From Corynebacterium kalidii (GTDB lineage: Bacteria > Actinomycetota > Actinomycetes > Mycobacteriales > Mycobacteriaceae), in assembly GCF_022869005.1 (NCBI RefSeq), contig NZ_JALIEA010000016.1:42036-106035 (forward strand): DNA of 64,000 nucleotides. Reading direction: 5' to 3'. The notes beneath the pieces are model-generated. The model saw nothing but the letters and a program-made list of their open reading frames with translations, was not told the origin of the DNA and made no database searches. A program made the position numbers and the translations under genes. Positions 8,096-16,817 of this stretch are shown in pieces (position 1 is the stretch's first letter; the number at the start of each line of letters is the position of its first letter).

Positions 8096-9933
8096 GGGCG
8101 TCGTCCCTGACCGCGGTGACCACCGCGTCCCCCGACGGTCCCGTCCGGACCTTCCCGCTGGCCACCTGGGCCCAGGCACGCCGGGAGGTGGCCGCCCAGG
8201 CTCGGAAGGTGCCGCGGGCCCGTCGTCAGGCGCTCGCCGCCGTCCTGCTGCTGGCGGTCGGGTCGACGTGCACGGTCACGATCCCGCGCCTGCTGGGCCG
8301 CATCGTGGACATCGTGTCCACCGCCACAGGCCAGGCGGCGCAGGCGGAGACCGACCTGTGGCGGACCGCGGGGCTGATGGTGGCCATCGCGGTCGGTGCC
8401 GGGGTGTTCAACGGTGCCGGGTACTTCATCCTCGCCCGGTTGTCCGAGCGGCTCATCGCGAACCTGCGCGAGGAGATGGTCGGCACCGCGCTGGGGCTGC
8501 CCATGCACACCGTCGAGGAGTCCGGCACCGGCGACGTGGTCAGCCGGTCGACCGACGACGTCGCCCAGGTCTCCGCGGCGATCATGGAGGCGCTGCCGAT
8601 CCTGTCGGGGGCGGTGTTCCTCATCGGCGCCACCGCGGTCAGCCTGCTGACGGTCGACTGGCGGTTCCTGCTGATCATCCTGGCGGTGTCACCGGTCTAC
8701 TGGCTGGCGGCCCGCAGCTACCTGCGACGTGCGCCCGCCCTGTACGCCGCGGAACGGGCGTCGATGGGGCTGCGTGCCCGACGTGTCCTCGAGGCGATCC
8801 ACGGCCGCGCCACGGTCCGCGCGTTCCGCATGGAGTCCGAGATGCACGACCGGATCGCGGACTCCTCCCGCCAGGTCATGACCAACGCGGTCAACGCGAA
8901 CCGGGTGATGGTCGTGCTGATGAACAAGATGCTCGTCGCCGAACTGGTGATGCTGGGGACAGCCATCGTCCTGGGCTTCGTGCTCGTCGACCACGGCGTG
9001 CTCGGGGTCGGGGCGGTGACGGCGGCGACGCTGATGCTCATCCGCGTGCGGGGCCCGTTGCTGCAGATCATGCGGGTGCTGGACGTGGCACAGTCCGGGT
9101 ACGCCTCGCTGGCCCGCGTCGTCGGGGTCACCGTGGACCCGCCCCGTCCGGTGCCGGACTCCGGGGCGCCGGCGCCGCGCGGCGAGGTGAGGCTGGAGGG
9201 TGTCGACTTCCGCTACGGCGACGACGCGTGGGCGGTGCAGGACGTGTCCTTCACCATCGCGCCGGGCCGGACCGTCGCCCTGGTCGGTGCGTCCGGGGCG
9301 GGCAAGACCACCGTCGCCACGTTGCTGGCAGGGCTGCGGGAACCCACCGGCGGGCGGGTGACGGTGGACGGGGTGCCGGTGACCGCCCTGTCCGACGACG
9401 AACGCGCCGCCCGTCTGGCCCTGGTCTCGCAGGAGGTGCACACCTTCTCCGGGACGCTGCGCGACGACCTGGGCCTGGCGGTCGGTGGGGACGCCTCTGA
9501 CACGACCTCTGGCGTCACCGACGACGAGCTCGTCGCGGCGTTGGCGGCCGTGGGCGCGCTGGACTGGTTCCGGGGTCTGCCGGACGGGCTGGACACCGTC
9601 GTCGGTGCCCGCGGCCTGGTGCCGGACCCGGTGGTGGCGCAGCAGATCGCGTTGGCCCGGGTGCTGTTGCGTGACCCGCGCGTGGTCGTGCTCGACGAGG
9701 CGACGGCGGAGGCGGGGTCCGCCGGGGCGCAGGCGTTGGAGGCCGCGGCGCGCCGGCTCACCGAGGGCAGGACGGCGTTGACCGTCGCGCACCGCCTGGA
9801 CCAGGCGAGACTGGCGGACGAGGTGCTGGTGATGGAGGACGGCCGGGTCGTGGAGCAGGGGACCCACGACGACCTCGTCGCGTCGGGCGGCAGGTACGCG
9901 AGGCTGTGGGAGGTCTGGTCGCGCGGCCGGTGA
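8092..9933 (+). CDS. Heterodimeric ABC exporter, subunit 2 (ATP-hydrolysing half)
   Basis: 613-residue exporter half with a six-helix membrane domain (about residues 45-340) and a C-terminal ATPase domain. Intact: Walker A GASGAGKTT, Q-loop LVSQEVHTF, Walker B VVVLDEAT, switch histidine TVAHRLD. Lost: the LSGGQ signature, replaced by LVPDPVVAQQIALA, and the D-loop aspartate (AEAG). These are exactly the elements that serve the partner's dead site, so the pair should have one ATP-hydrolysing site and one fully inactive site. It is translationally coupled to subunit 1. Location inside the cys cluster is suggestive only; sulfur-compound or siderophore export are both possible. Confidence 0.9.
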   Translation: MRASSLTAVTTASPDGPVRTFPLATWAQARREVAAQARKVPRARRQALAAVLLLAVGSTCTVTIPRLLGRIVDIVSTATGQAAQAETDLWRTAGLMVAIAVGAGVFNGAGYFILARLSERLIANLREEMVGTALGLPMHTVEESGTGDVVSRSTDDVAQVSAAIMEALPILSGAVFLIGATAVSLLTVDWRFLLIILAVSPVYWLAARSYLRRAPALYAAERASMGLRARRVLEAIHGRATVRAFRMESEMHDRIADSSRQVMTNAVNANRVMVVLMNKMLVAELVMLGTAIVLGFVLVDHGVLGVGAVTAATLMLIRVRGPLLQIMRVLDVAQSGYASLARVVGVTVDPPRPVPDSGAPAPRGEVRLEGVDFRYGDDAWAVQDVSFTIAPGRTVALVGASGAGKTTVATLLAGLREPTGGRVTVDGVPVTALSDDERAARLALVSQEVHTFSGTLRDDLGLAVGGDASDTTSGVTDDELVAALAAVGALDWFRGLPDGLDTVVGARGLVPDPVVAQQIALARVLLRDPRVVVLDEATAEAGSAGAQALEAAARRLTEGRTALTVAHRLDQARLADEVLVMEDGRVVEQGTHDDLVASGGRYARLWEVWSRGR

Positions 9934-10075
9934 CGGGGGCCGGGGCGGCCGGGGGCGGTCAGGGGTCGGCAGGCGCTGACGGGGGTTCGTGGGGCCGGGG
10001 CGGGGTTCTTGGCGGGGGTTTCAGGGTGATCGGAACCCTGTCGACGCGGCGACCCGGGGATTAAGGTGGCTTTTG

Positions 10076-10091
10076 CAGACCTCTCGGTCTA
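10076..10091. promoter_or_regulatory. McbR-type operator, distal site upstream of cysH
   Basis: CAGAC-CTCTCG-GTCTA matches the McbR consensus at nine of ten fixed positions. It lies roughly 100 bases before the predicted cysH start, making it an auxiliary site. The preceding 9934-10075 is G-rich and shows no gene or terminator that I can support. Confidence 0.72.
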
Positions 10092-10119
10092 GGGGATTTT
10101 CAACTTTCTACCTGCAATG

Positions 10120-10134
10120 ACAAATATCGTTTGT
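10120..10134. promoter_or_regulatory. AT-rich inverted repeat, candidate activator site
   Basis: ACAAA-TATCG-TTTGT is a perfect five-base inverted repeat in otherwise GC-rich DNA, centred about 30 bases before the predicted -35 of cysH. That spacing suits an activator. C. glutamicum sulfate-reduction genes are activated by the ROK-family CysR, so this is a candidate CysR site; the assignment is inference. Confidence 0.4.
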
Positions 10135-10154
10135 GCCCTTACCTGGGATTCTGG

Positions 10155-10183
10155 TTGCTCAGCTGCGCACTCTGCTCTAGTCT
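10155..10183 (+). promoter_or_regulatory. Candidate cysH promoter
   Basis: TTGCTC (10155-10160), a 17-base spacer and TAGTCT (10178-10183), predicting a start near 10190 and a leader of about 117 bases. The -10 and spacing equal those of the cysI promoter. Confidence 0.6.
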
Positions 10184-10197
10184 GGTGACTCATAACG

Positions 10198-10213
10198 CAG
10201 ACCGACCGGTCTG
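10198..10213. promoter_or_regulatory. McbR-type operator, proximal site of cysH
   Basis: CAGAC-CGACCG-GTCTG is a perfect inverted repeat with six-base spacing, 14 bases after the -10 box. It occupies the same relative place as the box behind the cysI promoter. Confidence 0.74.
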
Positions 10214-10306
10214 TTGGGCGCCGTTCGGACTGCGTCGGACAATGACGAGACGACAGCCTGACACCTCAATCCCCGACTGACAACCCCCGACTGAAGAAGA
10301 GCAGCA

Positions 10307-11152
10307 ATGACGAACACAGGACCAGACGTCGGCTTCACGGCGTTCACCGGCCTGATCGGTGCGTCCGGGGTGGACGGCGTCCCGGGAGCGGACGACGCCC
10401 GGGACCTCACCGACCCCGAGGTCAGCCCCCCTGGTGTCCCCACCACCACGACACCACTCGACGAGGAGCAGACCGCGGCACACCGTGCACTGGTCGACCA
10501 GTGGAACGACAGGTTGGAAGGGGCCACCGCCGAGGAGATCCTCGACTGGGTCAACGAGCACGTCTCCGGCACCGTCGCGGTGACGATGTCGATGCAGGAC
10601 ACCGTCCTGGCGGAACTGACCGAGGGACGCGTCCACGACGCCGAGATGGTCTTCCTCGACACCGGCTACCACTTCGACGAGACCCTGGACGTGGCCCGTG
10701 AGGTCGACGCGCGCTACAGCCTCCCGCTGCGCACCGTCGAACCGGCCTACTCCGTGGCCGGGCAGGACGAGACCTACGGCCGTGACCTGTACAAGCGCAA
10801 CCCCACCGCCTGCTGCCGGATGCGCAAGGTCGAGCCCCTCGCCAGGATGCTCGACCCCTACGAGGCGTGGATCTCGGGCGTGAAGCGGGTCGACAGCGAA
10901 CTGCGCAAGGACACCCCGATCCTGGACGTCGACCGCACCGGCCGGCTGAAGATCAACCCCCTCGCCGCGTGGACGGACGAGGACGTCGAGGCCTACATCG
11001 AGTCCCACGACCTGATCGTCCACCCGCTGACCAGGCAGGGCTACCCGTCCATCGGGTGCGCGACCTGCACCCTGCCGGTGGCTCCCGGCGACGACCCCCG
11101 TTCCGGCCGCTGGGCCAACTCCTCCAAGACAGAATGCGGACTCCACCTGTGA
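10307..11152 (+). CDS. cysH: Adenylylsulfate (APS) reductase
   Basis: Reduces adenylylsulfate to sulfite and AMP with thioredoxin as electron donor. The 281-residue protein carries the APS-reductase cysteine pattern that binds a [4Fe-4S] cluster: CC in NPTACCRMRK, and CATC in the C-terminal third. The catalytic ECGLH motif is at the very end. This pattern, absent from PAPS reductases, and the lack of an APS kinase in the cluster indicate APS as substrate. The first 50 residues are poorly conserved and proline/threonine-rich. First gene of the overlapping cysHDNYZ operon. Confidence 0.95.
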   Translation: MTNTGPDVGFTAFTGLIGASGVDGVPGADDARDLTDPEVSPPGVPTTTTPLDEEQTAAHRALVDQWNDRLEGATAEEILDWVNEHVSGTVAVTMSMQDTVLAELTEGRVHDAEMVFLDTGYHFDETLDVAREVDARYSLPLRTVEPAYSVAGQDETYGRDLYKRNPTACCRMRKVEPLARMLDPYEAWISGVKRVDSELRKDTPILDVDRTGRLKINPLAAWTDEDVEAYIESHDLIVHPLTRQGYPSIGCATCTLPVAPGDDPRSGRWANSSKTECGLHL

Positions 11153-12066
11153 CTACCACGACAGAACTCCCCACGCTCAGCCCCCACCTGGCCAGCCTCG
11201 AGGCGGAGGCCATCGAGATCCTCCGGGAGGTCGCCGGCCAGTTCGAACGCCCGGCCCTGCTGTTCTCCGGCGGGAAGGACTCGGTCGTCGTCCTGGAACT
11301 GGCCAAGCGGGCCTTCGCCCCTGCCGCCGTGCCGTTCGAGCTGGTGCACGTCGACACCGGACACAACTTCCCCGAGGTCATCGAGTTCCGCGACCGCGTC
11401 GCCGAGGACCCGCGCATCACCCTGCACGTGGCACATGTGCAGGACTGGATCGACTCCGGTGCCGTCCAGGAACGTCCCGACGGCACCCGCAACCCGCTGC
11501 AGACCGTGCCGCTGGTCGAGACGATCCAGCAGCGCGGATACGACGCCGTGCTCGGCGGCGCCCGCCGCGACGAGGAGAAGGCCCGCGCCAAGGAGCGCGT
11601 CTTCTCGGTGCGCGACTCCTTCGGCGGCTGGAACCCGCGCCGGCAGCGTCCGGAGCTGTGGGGCCTGTACAACGGCCGCCACCAGGCGGGCGAGAACATC
11701 CGTGTCTTCCCGATCTCCAACTGGACCGAGGCCGACATCTGGGACTACCTGCGCGCCCGCGACGTGGAGATCCCCGGGATCTACTACGCCCACGAGCGCG
11801 AGGTCTTCGACCGCGGTGGCATGTGGCTGACCGCCGGCGACTGGGGCGGACCGTCCGACGACGAGGTCGTGGAGACCCGGACCGTGCGCTACCGCACCGT
11901 CGGCGACATGTCCTGCACCGGCGCCGTGCTGTCGGACGCGGCCACCATCGACGACGTCATCGACGAGATCCGCCTGTCCACCACCACCGAACGTGGCGCC
12001 ACCCGTGCCGACGACAAACTCTCCGAGTCCTCCATGGAGGACCGCAAGAAGGAAGGCTACTTCTGA
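11149..12066 (+). CDS. cysD: Sulfate adenylyltransferase subunit 2
   Basis: The adenylyl-transferring subunit of ATP sulfurylase, making APS from ATP and sulfate with GTP hydrolysis by CysN. The PP-loop SGGKDS is at residues 40-45 of a 305-residue protein, and the C-terminal KKEGYF typical of CysD is present. The GTG at 11149 overlaps the cysH stop in a GTGA and fits the family length; an ATG 15 bases upstream is also in frame. It ends one base into cysN. Confidence 0.95.
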   Translation: MTTTTELPTLSPHLASLEAEAIEILREVAGQFERPALLFSGGKDSVVVLELAKRAFAPAAVPFELVHVDTGHNFPEVIEFRDRVAEDPRITLHVAHVQDWIDSGAVQERPDGTRNPLQTVPLVETIQQRGYDAVLGGARRDEEKARAKERVFSVRDSFGGWNPRRQRPELWGLYNGRHQAGENIRVFPISNWTEADIWDYLRARDVEIPGIYYAHEREVFDRGGMWLTAGDWGGPSDDEVVETRTVRYRTVGDMSCTGAVLSDAATIDDVIDEIRLSTTTERGATRADDKLSESSMEDRKKEGYF

Positions 12067-13433
12067 TGACCGCCGCCACCATCGAGTCCGCCGGAGCCAC
12101 CGGGGCCAGCGGCGACGCTGCGACCTCGACGACCCCGACAACCCTGCCCACCCTGCGCCTGTGCACCGCCGGCTCCGTCGACGACGGCAAGTCCACCTTC
12201 GTCGGACGCCTGCTGCACGACACCAAGTCCATCCTCGCCGACCAGTACGAGGCGGTGGAACGGGTGTCCGCCGCCAAGGGACTGGAGAACCCCGACCTCT
12301 CCCTGCTGGTCGACGGACTGCGCGCGGAGCGCGAGCAGGGCATCACCATCGACGTGGCCTACCGCTACTTCGCCACCGACAAGCGCTCCTTCATCCTCGC
12401 CGACTGCCCGGGGCATGTGCAGTACACCCGCAACACCGTCACCGGACTGTCGACGTCCGACCTGGTCATCGTGCTCATCGACGCGCGTAACGGCGTGATC
12501 GAGCAGACCCGCCGTCACCTCACCGTCGCCGCGATGATGAAGACCTCCCACGTCGTCGTCGCCGTGAACAAGATCGACGCCGTCGACTTCGACGAGGGCG
12601 TGTTCCGTTCGATCACCGCCGAGGTACGCGAACTCGCCGAGCAGCTCGGACTCCCCAAGATCGACGTCGTGCCGACCTCGGCGCTGCTCGGCGACAACGT
12701 CGTCTCCCCGTCGGAGAACACTCCCTGGTACAGTGGGCCGACCGTCCTGGACATCCTGGAGACCGCCCGCCCGGCCCGCGTGAACGCCGGCAAGACCCGC
12801 GGTCTGCGGTTCCCGGTGCAGGTCGTCATCCGTGACCACGCCACCGACTACCGCGGCTACGCCGGACGGCTGACCTCCGGGTCGGTCAGCGTCGGTGAGC
12901 AGGTCACCGTCGGCGGCGATGGCGGACGGACGACCACGGTCGTCGGCATCGACGGTCCCGCCGGCGGGCAGGACCGGGCCGTCCGCGGGGAGTCGGTCAC
13001 CCTGCGCCTCGCCGACGACATCGACATCTCCCGCGGTGACCTCATCGCCACCGAGGTCGAGGGCGACGCACTGCCCACCCCGTCGAACCAGGTCACCGCA
13101 CTGGTCTTCCAGCTCGCCGAGACCCCGGTGAAGCTGCGGGGCAACGTGCTGCTGCGCTACGGCTCGGCCACGGTGCGGGCACGTGTCGACGAGATCGTCA
13201 GCCGGGTCCACATCCTCGACGAGGACGAGACCGCCGCCGACGGCGACCTGGGCAGCGAACTGGCGCTCAACGACATCGCCGAGGTGCGGGTGACCGTCGC
13301 CGAGCCACTGCCGTTCGAGGCCTACCGCCGTGGCGGCCGGGTCGGGTCCTTCCTGCTGGTCAACCCATCCACCGGTGACACCCTCACCGCAGGTCTGGTC
13401 ACCGAGGACCCCGAGAGCCTCGTCGGACGCTGA
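12066..13433 (+). CDS. cysN: Sulfate adenylyltransferase subunit 1 (GTPase)
   Basis: EF-Tu-like GTPase that drives CysD. G-motifs are clear: GSVDDGKST (about residues 36-44), DCPGH, and NKID. The 455-residue length stops after the beta-barrel domains, so there is no fused APS kinase (CysC), consistent with direct APS reduction by CysH. The start ATG overlaps the cysD stop (TGATG) and the end overlaps cysY in the same way. The first 30 residues are a threonine/alanine-rich tail without family similarity that I recognise. Confidence 0.95.
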   Translation: MTAATIESAGATGASGDAATSTTPTTLPTLRLCTAGSVDDGKSTFVGRLLHDTKSILADQYEAVERVSAAKGLENPDLSLLVDGLRAEREQGITIDVAYRYFATDKRSFILADCPGHVQYTRNTVTGLSTSDLVIVLIDARNGVIEQTRRHLTVAAMMKTSHVVVAVNKIDAVDFDEGVFRSITAEVRELAEQLGLPKIDVVPTSALLGDNVVSPSENTPWYSGPTVLDILETARPARVNAGKTRGLRFPVQVVIRDHATDYRGYAGRLTSGSVSVGEQVTVGGDGGRTTTVVGIDGPAGGQDRAVRGESVTLRLADDIDISRGDLIATEVEGDALPTPSNQVTALVFQLAETPVKLRGNVLLRYGSATVRARVDEIVSRVHILDEDETAADGDLGSELALNDIAEVRVTVAEPLPFEAYRRGGRVGSFLLVNPSTGDTLTAGLVTEDPESLVGR

Positions 13434-14203
13434 TGCACCCGTCCGCCGCGCCGCCCGTCGTCTGCCTCGCCCACGGGTCCCGGCACCCGGAGGCGGACGC
13501 GACGGTGGCGGACATCGCCCGTGCCGTGGCCGCACTGACCGGACGCGACACGAGGGCCGCCTACCTCGACTTCTCACCGCTGACCCCCACCACCGTGGCG
13601 CGCCTGCTCGCCGCGGAGGGCCACAGCGGGGCGGCCGTCGTGCCGCTGCTGTTCACCACGGCCTTCCACATGACCACCGACGTGCCCGAGGCACTGGCGG
13701 CGGCCACCGCGGAGACCGGTCTGACACTCCACCAGACCGACGGCATCGGCAGCGGTGACGACCTCGCCGAGGTCCTGGCCTCCCGGGTCGCCGCCGACGC
13801 CGACCATCTCGTCCTCTACTCGGTCGGCTCCAGCGTCCCCGGCGCCAACGCGCGCGTCGCCGGACTGGCGGACGCGGTGGGGCGCCGGCTCGGCGTCCCC
13901 GCCCGCTCCATCGTCGCCACCGGCGGTCCCGGAACCGGGCCGGACGCCCTGGTGGCCCACGTGGAGGACGCCGTCCGCAAGGGCGCCCGGCGGGTGGCCG
14001 TGGAACCGCTGTTCATCTGTCCCGGAACCCTCTGGGACAGCGCAGTCCGGGCCGTCCAGGCTGTCCGGGCCACCCCGGGCGGGGACGGCCCGTCGGTCGC
14101 CGACGCCGTGACCACCGGCCACCCGCTCGGGACCGCCGTCGCCCCACTGATCGCCGCACGCCTGACCACCCGTGTCCCGGAACAGGACGGAGGAACCACC
14201 TGA
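13433..14203 (+). CDS. cysY: CysY, CbiX-type sirohydrochlorin ferrochelatase
   Basis: Inserts iron into sirohydrochlorin to complete the siroheme needed by CysI. The 256-residue protein holds two CbiX half-domains. The first opens with VVCLAHGSRHPEAD and contains VVPLLFTTAFHM; the second has VAVEPLFICPGTLWD. The histidines in these motifs are the expected metal/substrate ligands. It overlaps cysN and cysZ by one base each, so it is translated as part of the operon. The last about 20 residues show no conserved feature. Confidence 0.88.
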   Translation: MHPSAAPPVVCLAHGSRHPEADATVADIARAVAALTGRDTRAAYLDFSPLTPTTVARLLAAEGHSGAAVVPLLFTTAFHMTTDVPEALAAATAETGLTLHQTDGIGSGDDLAEVLASRVAADADHLVLYSVGSSVPGANARVAGLADAVGRRLGVPARSIVATGGPGTGPDALVAHVEDAVRKGARRVAVEPLFICPGTLWDSAVRAVQAVRATPGGDGPSVADAVTTGHPLGTAVAPLIAARLTTRVPEQDGGTT

Positions 14204-15186
14204 TGAAGCTGCTGTTGTTCGCCCTCGCCGGCCTGATGGCGCAGCTCGTCGACGGAGCCCTCGGCATGGCCTTCGGGGTGACCGCGACGACGATGCTGAT
14301 CCTGTCCGGCACCGCCCCGGCCCAGGCCAGCGCCGCGGTGCACTTCGCCGAGGTCGGCACGACCCTGTTCTCCGGGGTCGCCCACTGGCGTCTCAACAAC
14401 GTCCACTGGCCCACCGTGGTCTTCCTCGGGATCCCCGGGGCGGTCGGCGCCTTCTTCGGCGCCACCGTCCTCGCCGGACTGTCGGCGGAGTCGGCCGAAC
14501 CCGTGGTCTCGGCCCTGCTGCTGATGCTCGGAGCCTATGTGCTGGTCCGCAGCATCCTGGTGCCGTGGAAGAAACGGGAACAGGCGACCGACGCCCCGGC
14601 GTCGTCGTCACGCAGGTCCCGGCTGGGCCTCGTCGCCCTCGGGCTCGGCGGCGGGTTCCTGGACGCCTCCGGTGGCGGCGGATGGGGACCGGTCACCACC
14701 TCGACACTGATGAGTGTGGGACGCAGTGAACCACGCAAGATCATCGGCACGGTCAACACGGCCGAGTTCCTCGTCGCCGTGGCCGCGTCCGCCGGCTTCA
14801 TCATCGGTCTCGAACGCGTCCACGAGTCCTGGCAGCCGGTCCTCGGACTGCTCATCGGCGGGCTCGTCGCGGCACCGATCGCGGCGTGGATCGTCACGGT
14901 GGTCAAGCCGGATATCCTCGGCACCGTCGTCGGGGCCGTGCTGGTCGCCCTCAACGGGGTACGGGTCAGCGCCTCCCTCGGCTGGGTCGGGGTCGCGTTG
15001 GCGGTCACGGTCGTGGCGCTGTGCCTTGTCGCCGTCGTCCGGGGACTCCGGATGCGGCGGGCCGCACGCGGTGCGGAGGAGCCGGGGCAGGACGTCGGGC
15101 AGGACGCTGGGCAGGACGCTGGGCAGGCGCCGGACGACGAGACCGGGCAAGTAGTTATCGCTGTAGAAAGACCTGGCGGTCCATAA
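14203..15186 (+). CDS. cysZ: CysZ, TauE/SafE-family sulfate permease
   Basis: Membrane protein with about eight hydrophobic segments in two repeats, each opening with a glycine-rich family motif (DGALGMAFGVT near the N-terminus, DASGGGGWGPV near residue 150). In C. glutamicum cysZ is the sulfate uptake gene at the end of this operon. The ATG at 14203 overlaps the cysY stop. The C-terminal cytoplasmic tail contains a GQDVGQDAGQDAGQ repeat from a 15-base tandem DNA repeat and is probably disordered. Confidence 0.9.
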   Translation: MKLLLFALAGLMAQLVDGALGMAFGVTATTMLILSGTAPAQASAAVHFAEVGTTLFSGVAHWRLNNVHWPTVVFLGIPGAVGAFFGATVLAGLSAESAEPVVSALLLMLGAYVLVRSILVPWKKREQATDAPASSSRRSRLGLVALGLGGGFLDASGGGGWGPVTTSTLMSVGRSEPRKIIGTVNTAEFLVAVAASAGFIIGLERVHESWQPVLGLLIGGLVAAPIAAWIVTVVKPDILGTVVGAVLVALNGVRVSASLGWVGVALAVTVVALCLVAVVRGLRMRRAARGAEEPGQDVGQDAGQDAGQAPDDETGQVVIAVERPGGP

Positions 15187-15196
15187 GCCGGGCGGC

Positions 15197-15234
15197 GTGC
15201 CCCGAACCACCCCCGCCAGAGTGGGGTAAGGCAC
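15197..15234 (+). terminator. Weak candidate hairpin after cysZ
   Basis: GTGCC (15197-15201) pairs with GGCAC (15230-15234), with an inner CCCC/GGGG pair. There is no T-tract, so termination is uncertain. Confidence 0.3.
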
Positions 15235-15272
15235 AGCAACGGGGGTAGTGAGACCAACGAGACAGCACTCCG

Positions 15273-15302
15273 TTGGTTGCGCAGAGTGATTCGCGGCACA
15301 AT
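15273..15302 (+). promoter_or_regulatory. Candidate pta-ackA promoter
   Basis: TTGGTT (15273-15278) and CACAAT (15297-15302) with an 18-base spacer, about 80 bases before the pta start. I see no convincing RamA, RamB or GlxR site around it. Confidence 0.4.
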
Positions 15303-15386
15303 GGTGGAGGAACATCCCCCTCCGCTCCGGGACCACCACCAGGTACCGGACCTGCCGGGGACCGTCAACCATGTGAAGGAGACCCC

Positions 15387-16802
15387 GTGACCGTTCGAGC
15401 AGTGCTCAGCCCGATCGCCACCGCCGCCGGACGTCGAGACGAACTGATCACCGACCTCTCAGGTCAGGTGACCGACATCTTCGATACGCTCCGTCCCGCC
15501 GCACCGGACTTCGGAGCCGCCCTCGACACCGCGCTGACCACGGACACGGCGGTACTCGTCGGGACCGGCGAGCCCATGTTCGACTCGCGCCTGGCCGCCG
15601 CCGCCGGGGTCGCGCACTTCCTCGTCGCGGCAGGGGAGCAGGACCACCTCCAGCTGCAGCAGGTCTCCGGCCAGCTGGTGCGCTCGGGACGTGAGCCACG
15701 CGGGATCGCCCTGCTCGACCGGCCGGAGGCGACGTCCTCCGCACTGGAGTCCGAGGGCACCGCCGTGCCGTTCGTCGCGCTGGACTCCGTCCGCTCCGCC
15801 GAGGCCTGCACGCCGGTCATCGGCCCGGAATCCTTCGAGCGCAACCTGATCATCAAGGCACGTGAGGCCAAGGCGCACATCGTGCTGCCCGAGGGGGACG
15901 ACGACCGTATCCTCCAGGCCGCCGACCAGCTGCTCGCCCGCCGGGTGTGCGACCTGACGATCCTCGGCGACCCCAGGAGCATCGCGGCCCGGGCGCATGA
16001 GCTCGGCCTCGACCTGAGCTCGGCCACCCTCACCGACCCCACCAGCGGGGACGACCTGGAGCGCTTCGCCGAGGAGTTCGCCGAACTGCGGAAGTCCAAG
16101 GGGGTGACCCTCGAGGAGGCCCGCGAGACGATGAAGGACATCTCCTACTACGCCACGATGATGATCCACCTCGGCATGGCCGACGGCATGGTCTCCGGTG
16201 CAGCGCACACCACCGCCCACACCATCAAGCCCAGCTTCCAGATCATCAAGACCGCGCCGGACGCCTCCATCGTCTCGTCGATCTTCCTCATGGTCATGGA
16301 CGGGGTGCTCTGGGCGTTCGGCGACTGCGCGGTGAACCCGAACCCCACACCGGAACAGCTCGCCGAGATCGCCGTCGTCTCCGCCCGGACCGCCGGCCAG
16401 TTCGGTATCGACGCCAAGGTCGCCATGCTGTCGTACTCCACCGGCAGCTCCGGGACCGGCGAGGACGTCGAGGCCGTGGCACAGGCCGTCGCCATCGCCC
16501 GGGAGAAGGCCCCGGACCTCGGGGTGGACGGGCCGCTGCAGTTCGACGCCGCGGTCGTGGACTCGGTGGGGCAGAAGAAGATGCCGGGGTCGGATGTCGC
16601 CGGCAAGGCCACCGTCTTCGTGTTCCCCGACCTCAACGCCGGCAACATCACCTACAAGGCCGTGCAGCGCACCGCCGACGCCCTCGCCGTCGGCCCCATC
16701 CTGCAGGGGCTGAACAAGCCGGTCAACGACCTGTCCCGTGGGGCGACCGTCCCCGACATCGTCAACACCGTCGCCATCACCGCCATCCAGGCCGGAAACT
16801 AA
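15387..16802 (+). CDS. pta: Phosphate acetyltransferase
   Basis: Interconverts acetyl-CoA and acetyl phosphate. The phosphotransacetylase domain begins near residue 150 (ESFERNLIIKAREAKAHIVLPEGDDDRIL) and includes the MADGMVSGAAHTTA and SYSTGSSGTG motifs; the N-terminal 140 residues are a shorter actinobacterial part. The GTG at 15387 is preceded by GAAGGAGA at good spacing and gives 471 residues; a further upstream in-frame start would add proline-rich sequence with no homology. Cytoplasmic; 15 bases separate it from ackA. Confidence 0.93.
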   Translation: MTVRAVLSPIATAAGRRDELITDLSGQVTDIFDTLRPAAPDFGAALDTALTTDTAVLVGTGEPMFDSRLAAAAGVAHFLVAAGEQDHLQLQQVSGQLVRSGREPRGIALLDRPEATSSALESEGTAVPFVALDSVRSAEACTPVIGPESFERNLIIKAREAKAHIVLPEGDDDRILQAADQLLARRVCDLTILGDPRSIAARAHELGLDLSSATLTDPTSGDDLERFAEEFAELRKSKGVTLEEARETMKDISYYATMMIHLGMADGMVSGAAHTTAHTIKPSFQIIKTAPDASIVSSIFLMVMDGVLWAFGDCAVNPNPTPEQLAEIAVVSARTAGQFGIDAKVAMLSYSTGSSGTGEDVEAVAQAVAIAREKAPDLGVDGPLQFDAAVVDSVGQKKMPGSDVAGKATVFVFPDLNAGNITYKAVQRTADALAVGPILQGLNKPVNDLSRGATVPDIVNTVAITAIQAGN

Positions 16803-16817
16803 CCGAAAGGCCCGCAC

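Noticed and set aside
6197..8179. 660-codon minus-strand open frame over the first exporter gene
   Set aside because: His/Arg/Gly-rich antisense product without domain features; the plus strand encodes a clear ABC half-transporter.
10184..10306. Riboswitch in the cysH leader
   Set aside because: No conserved SAM or other aptamer core; repeats of CCCGACTGA do not form a supported fold.
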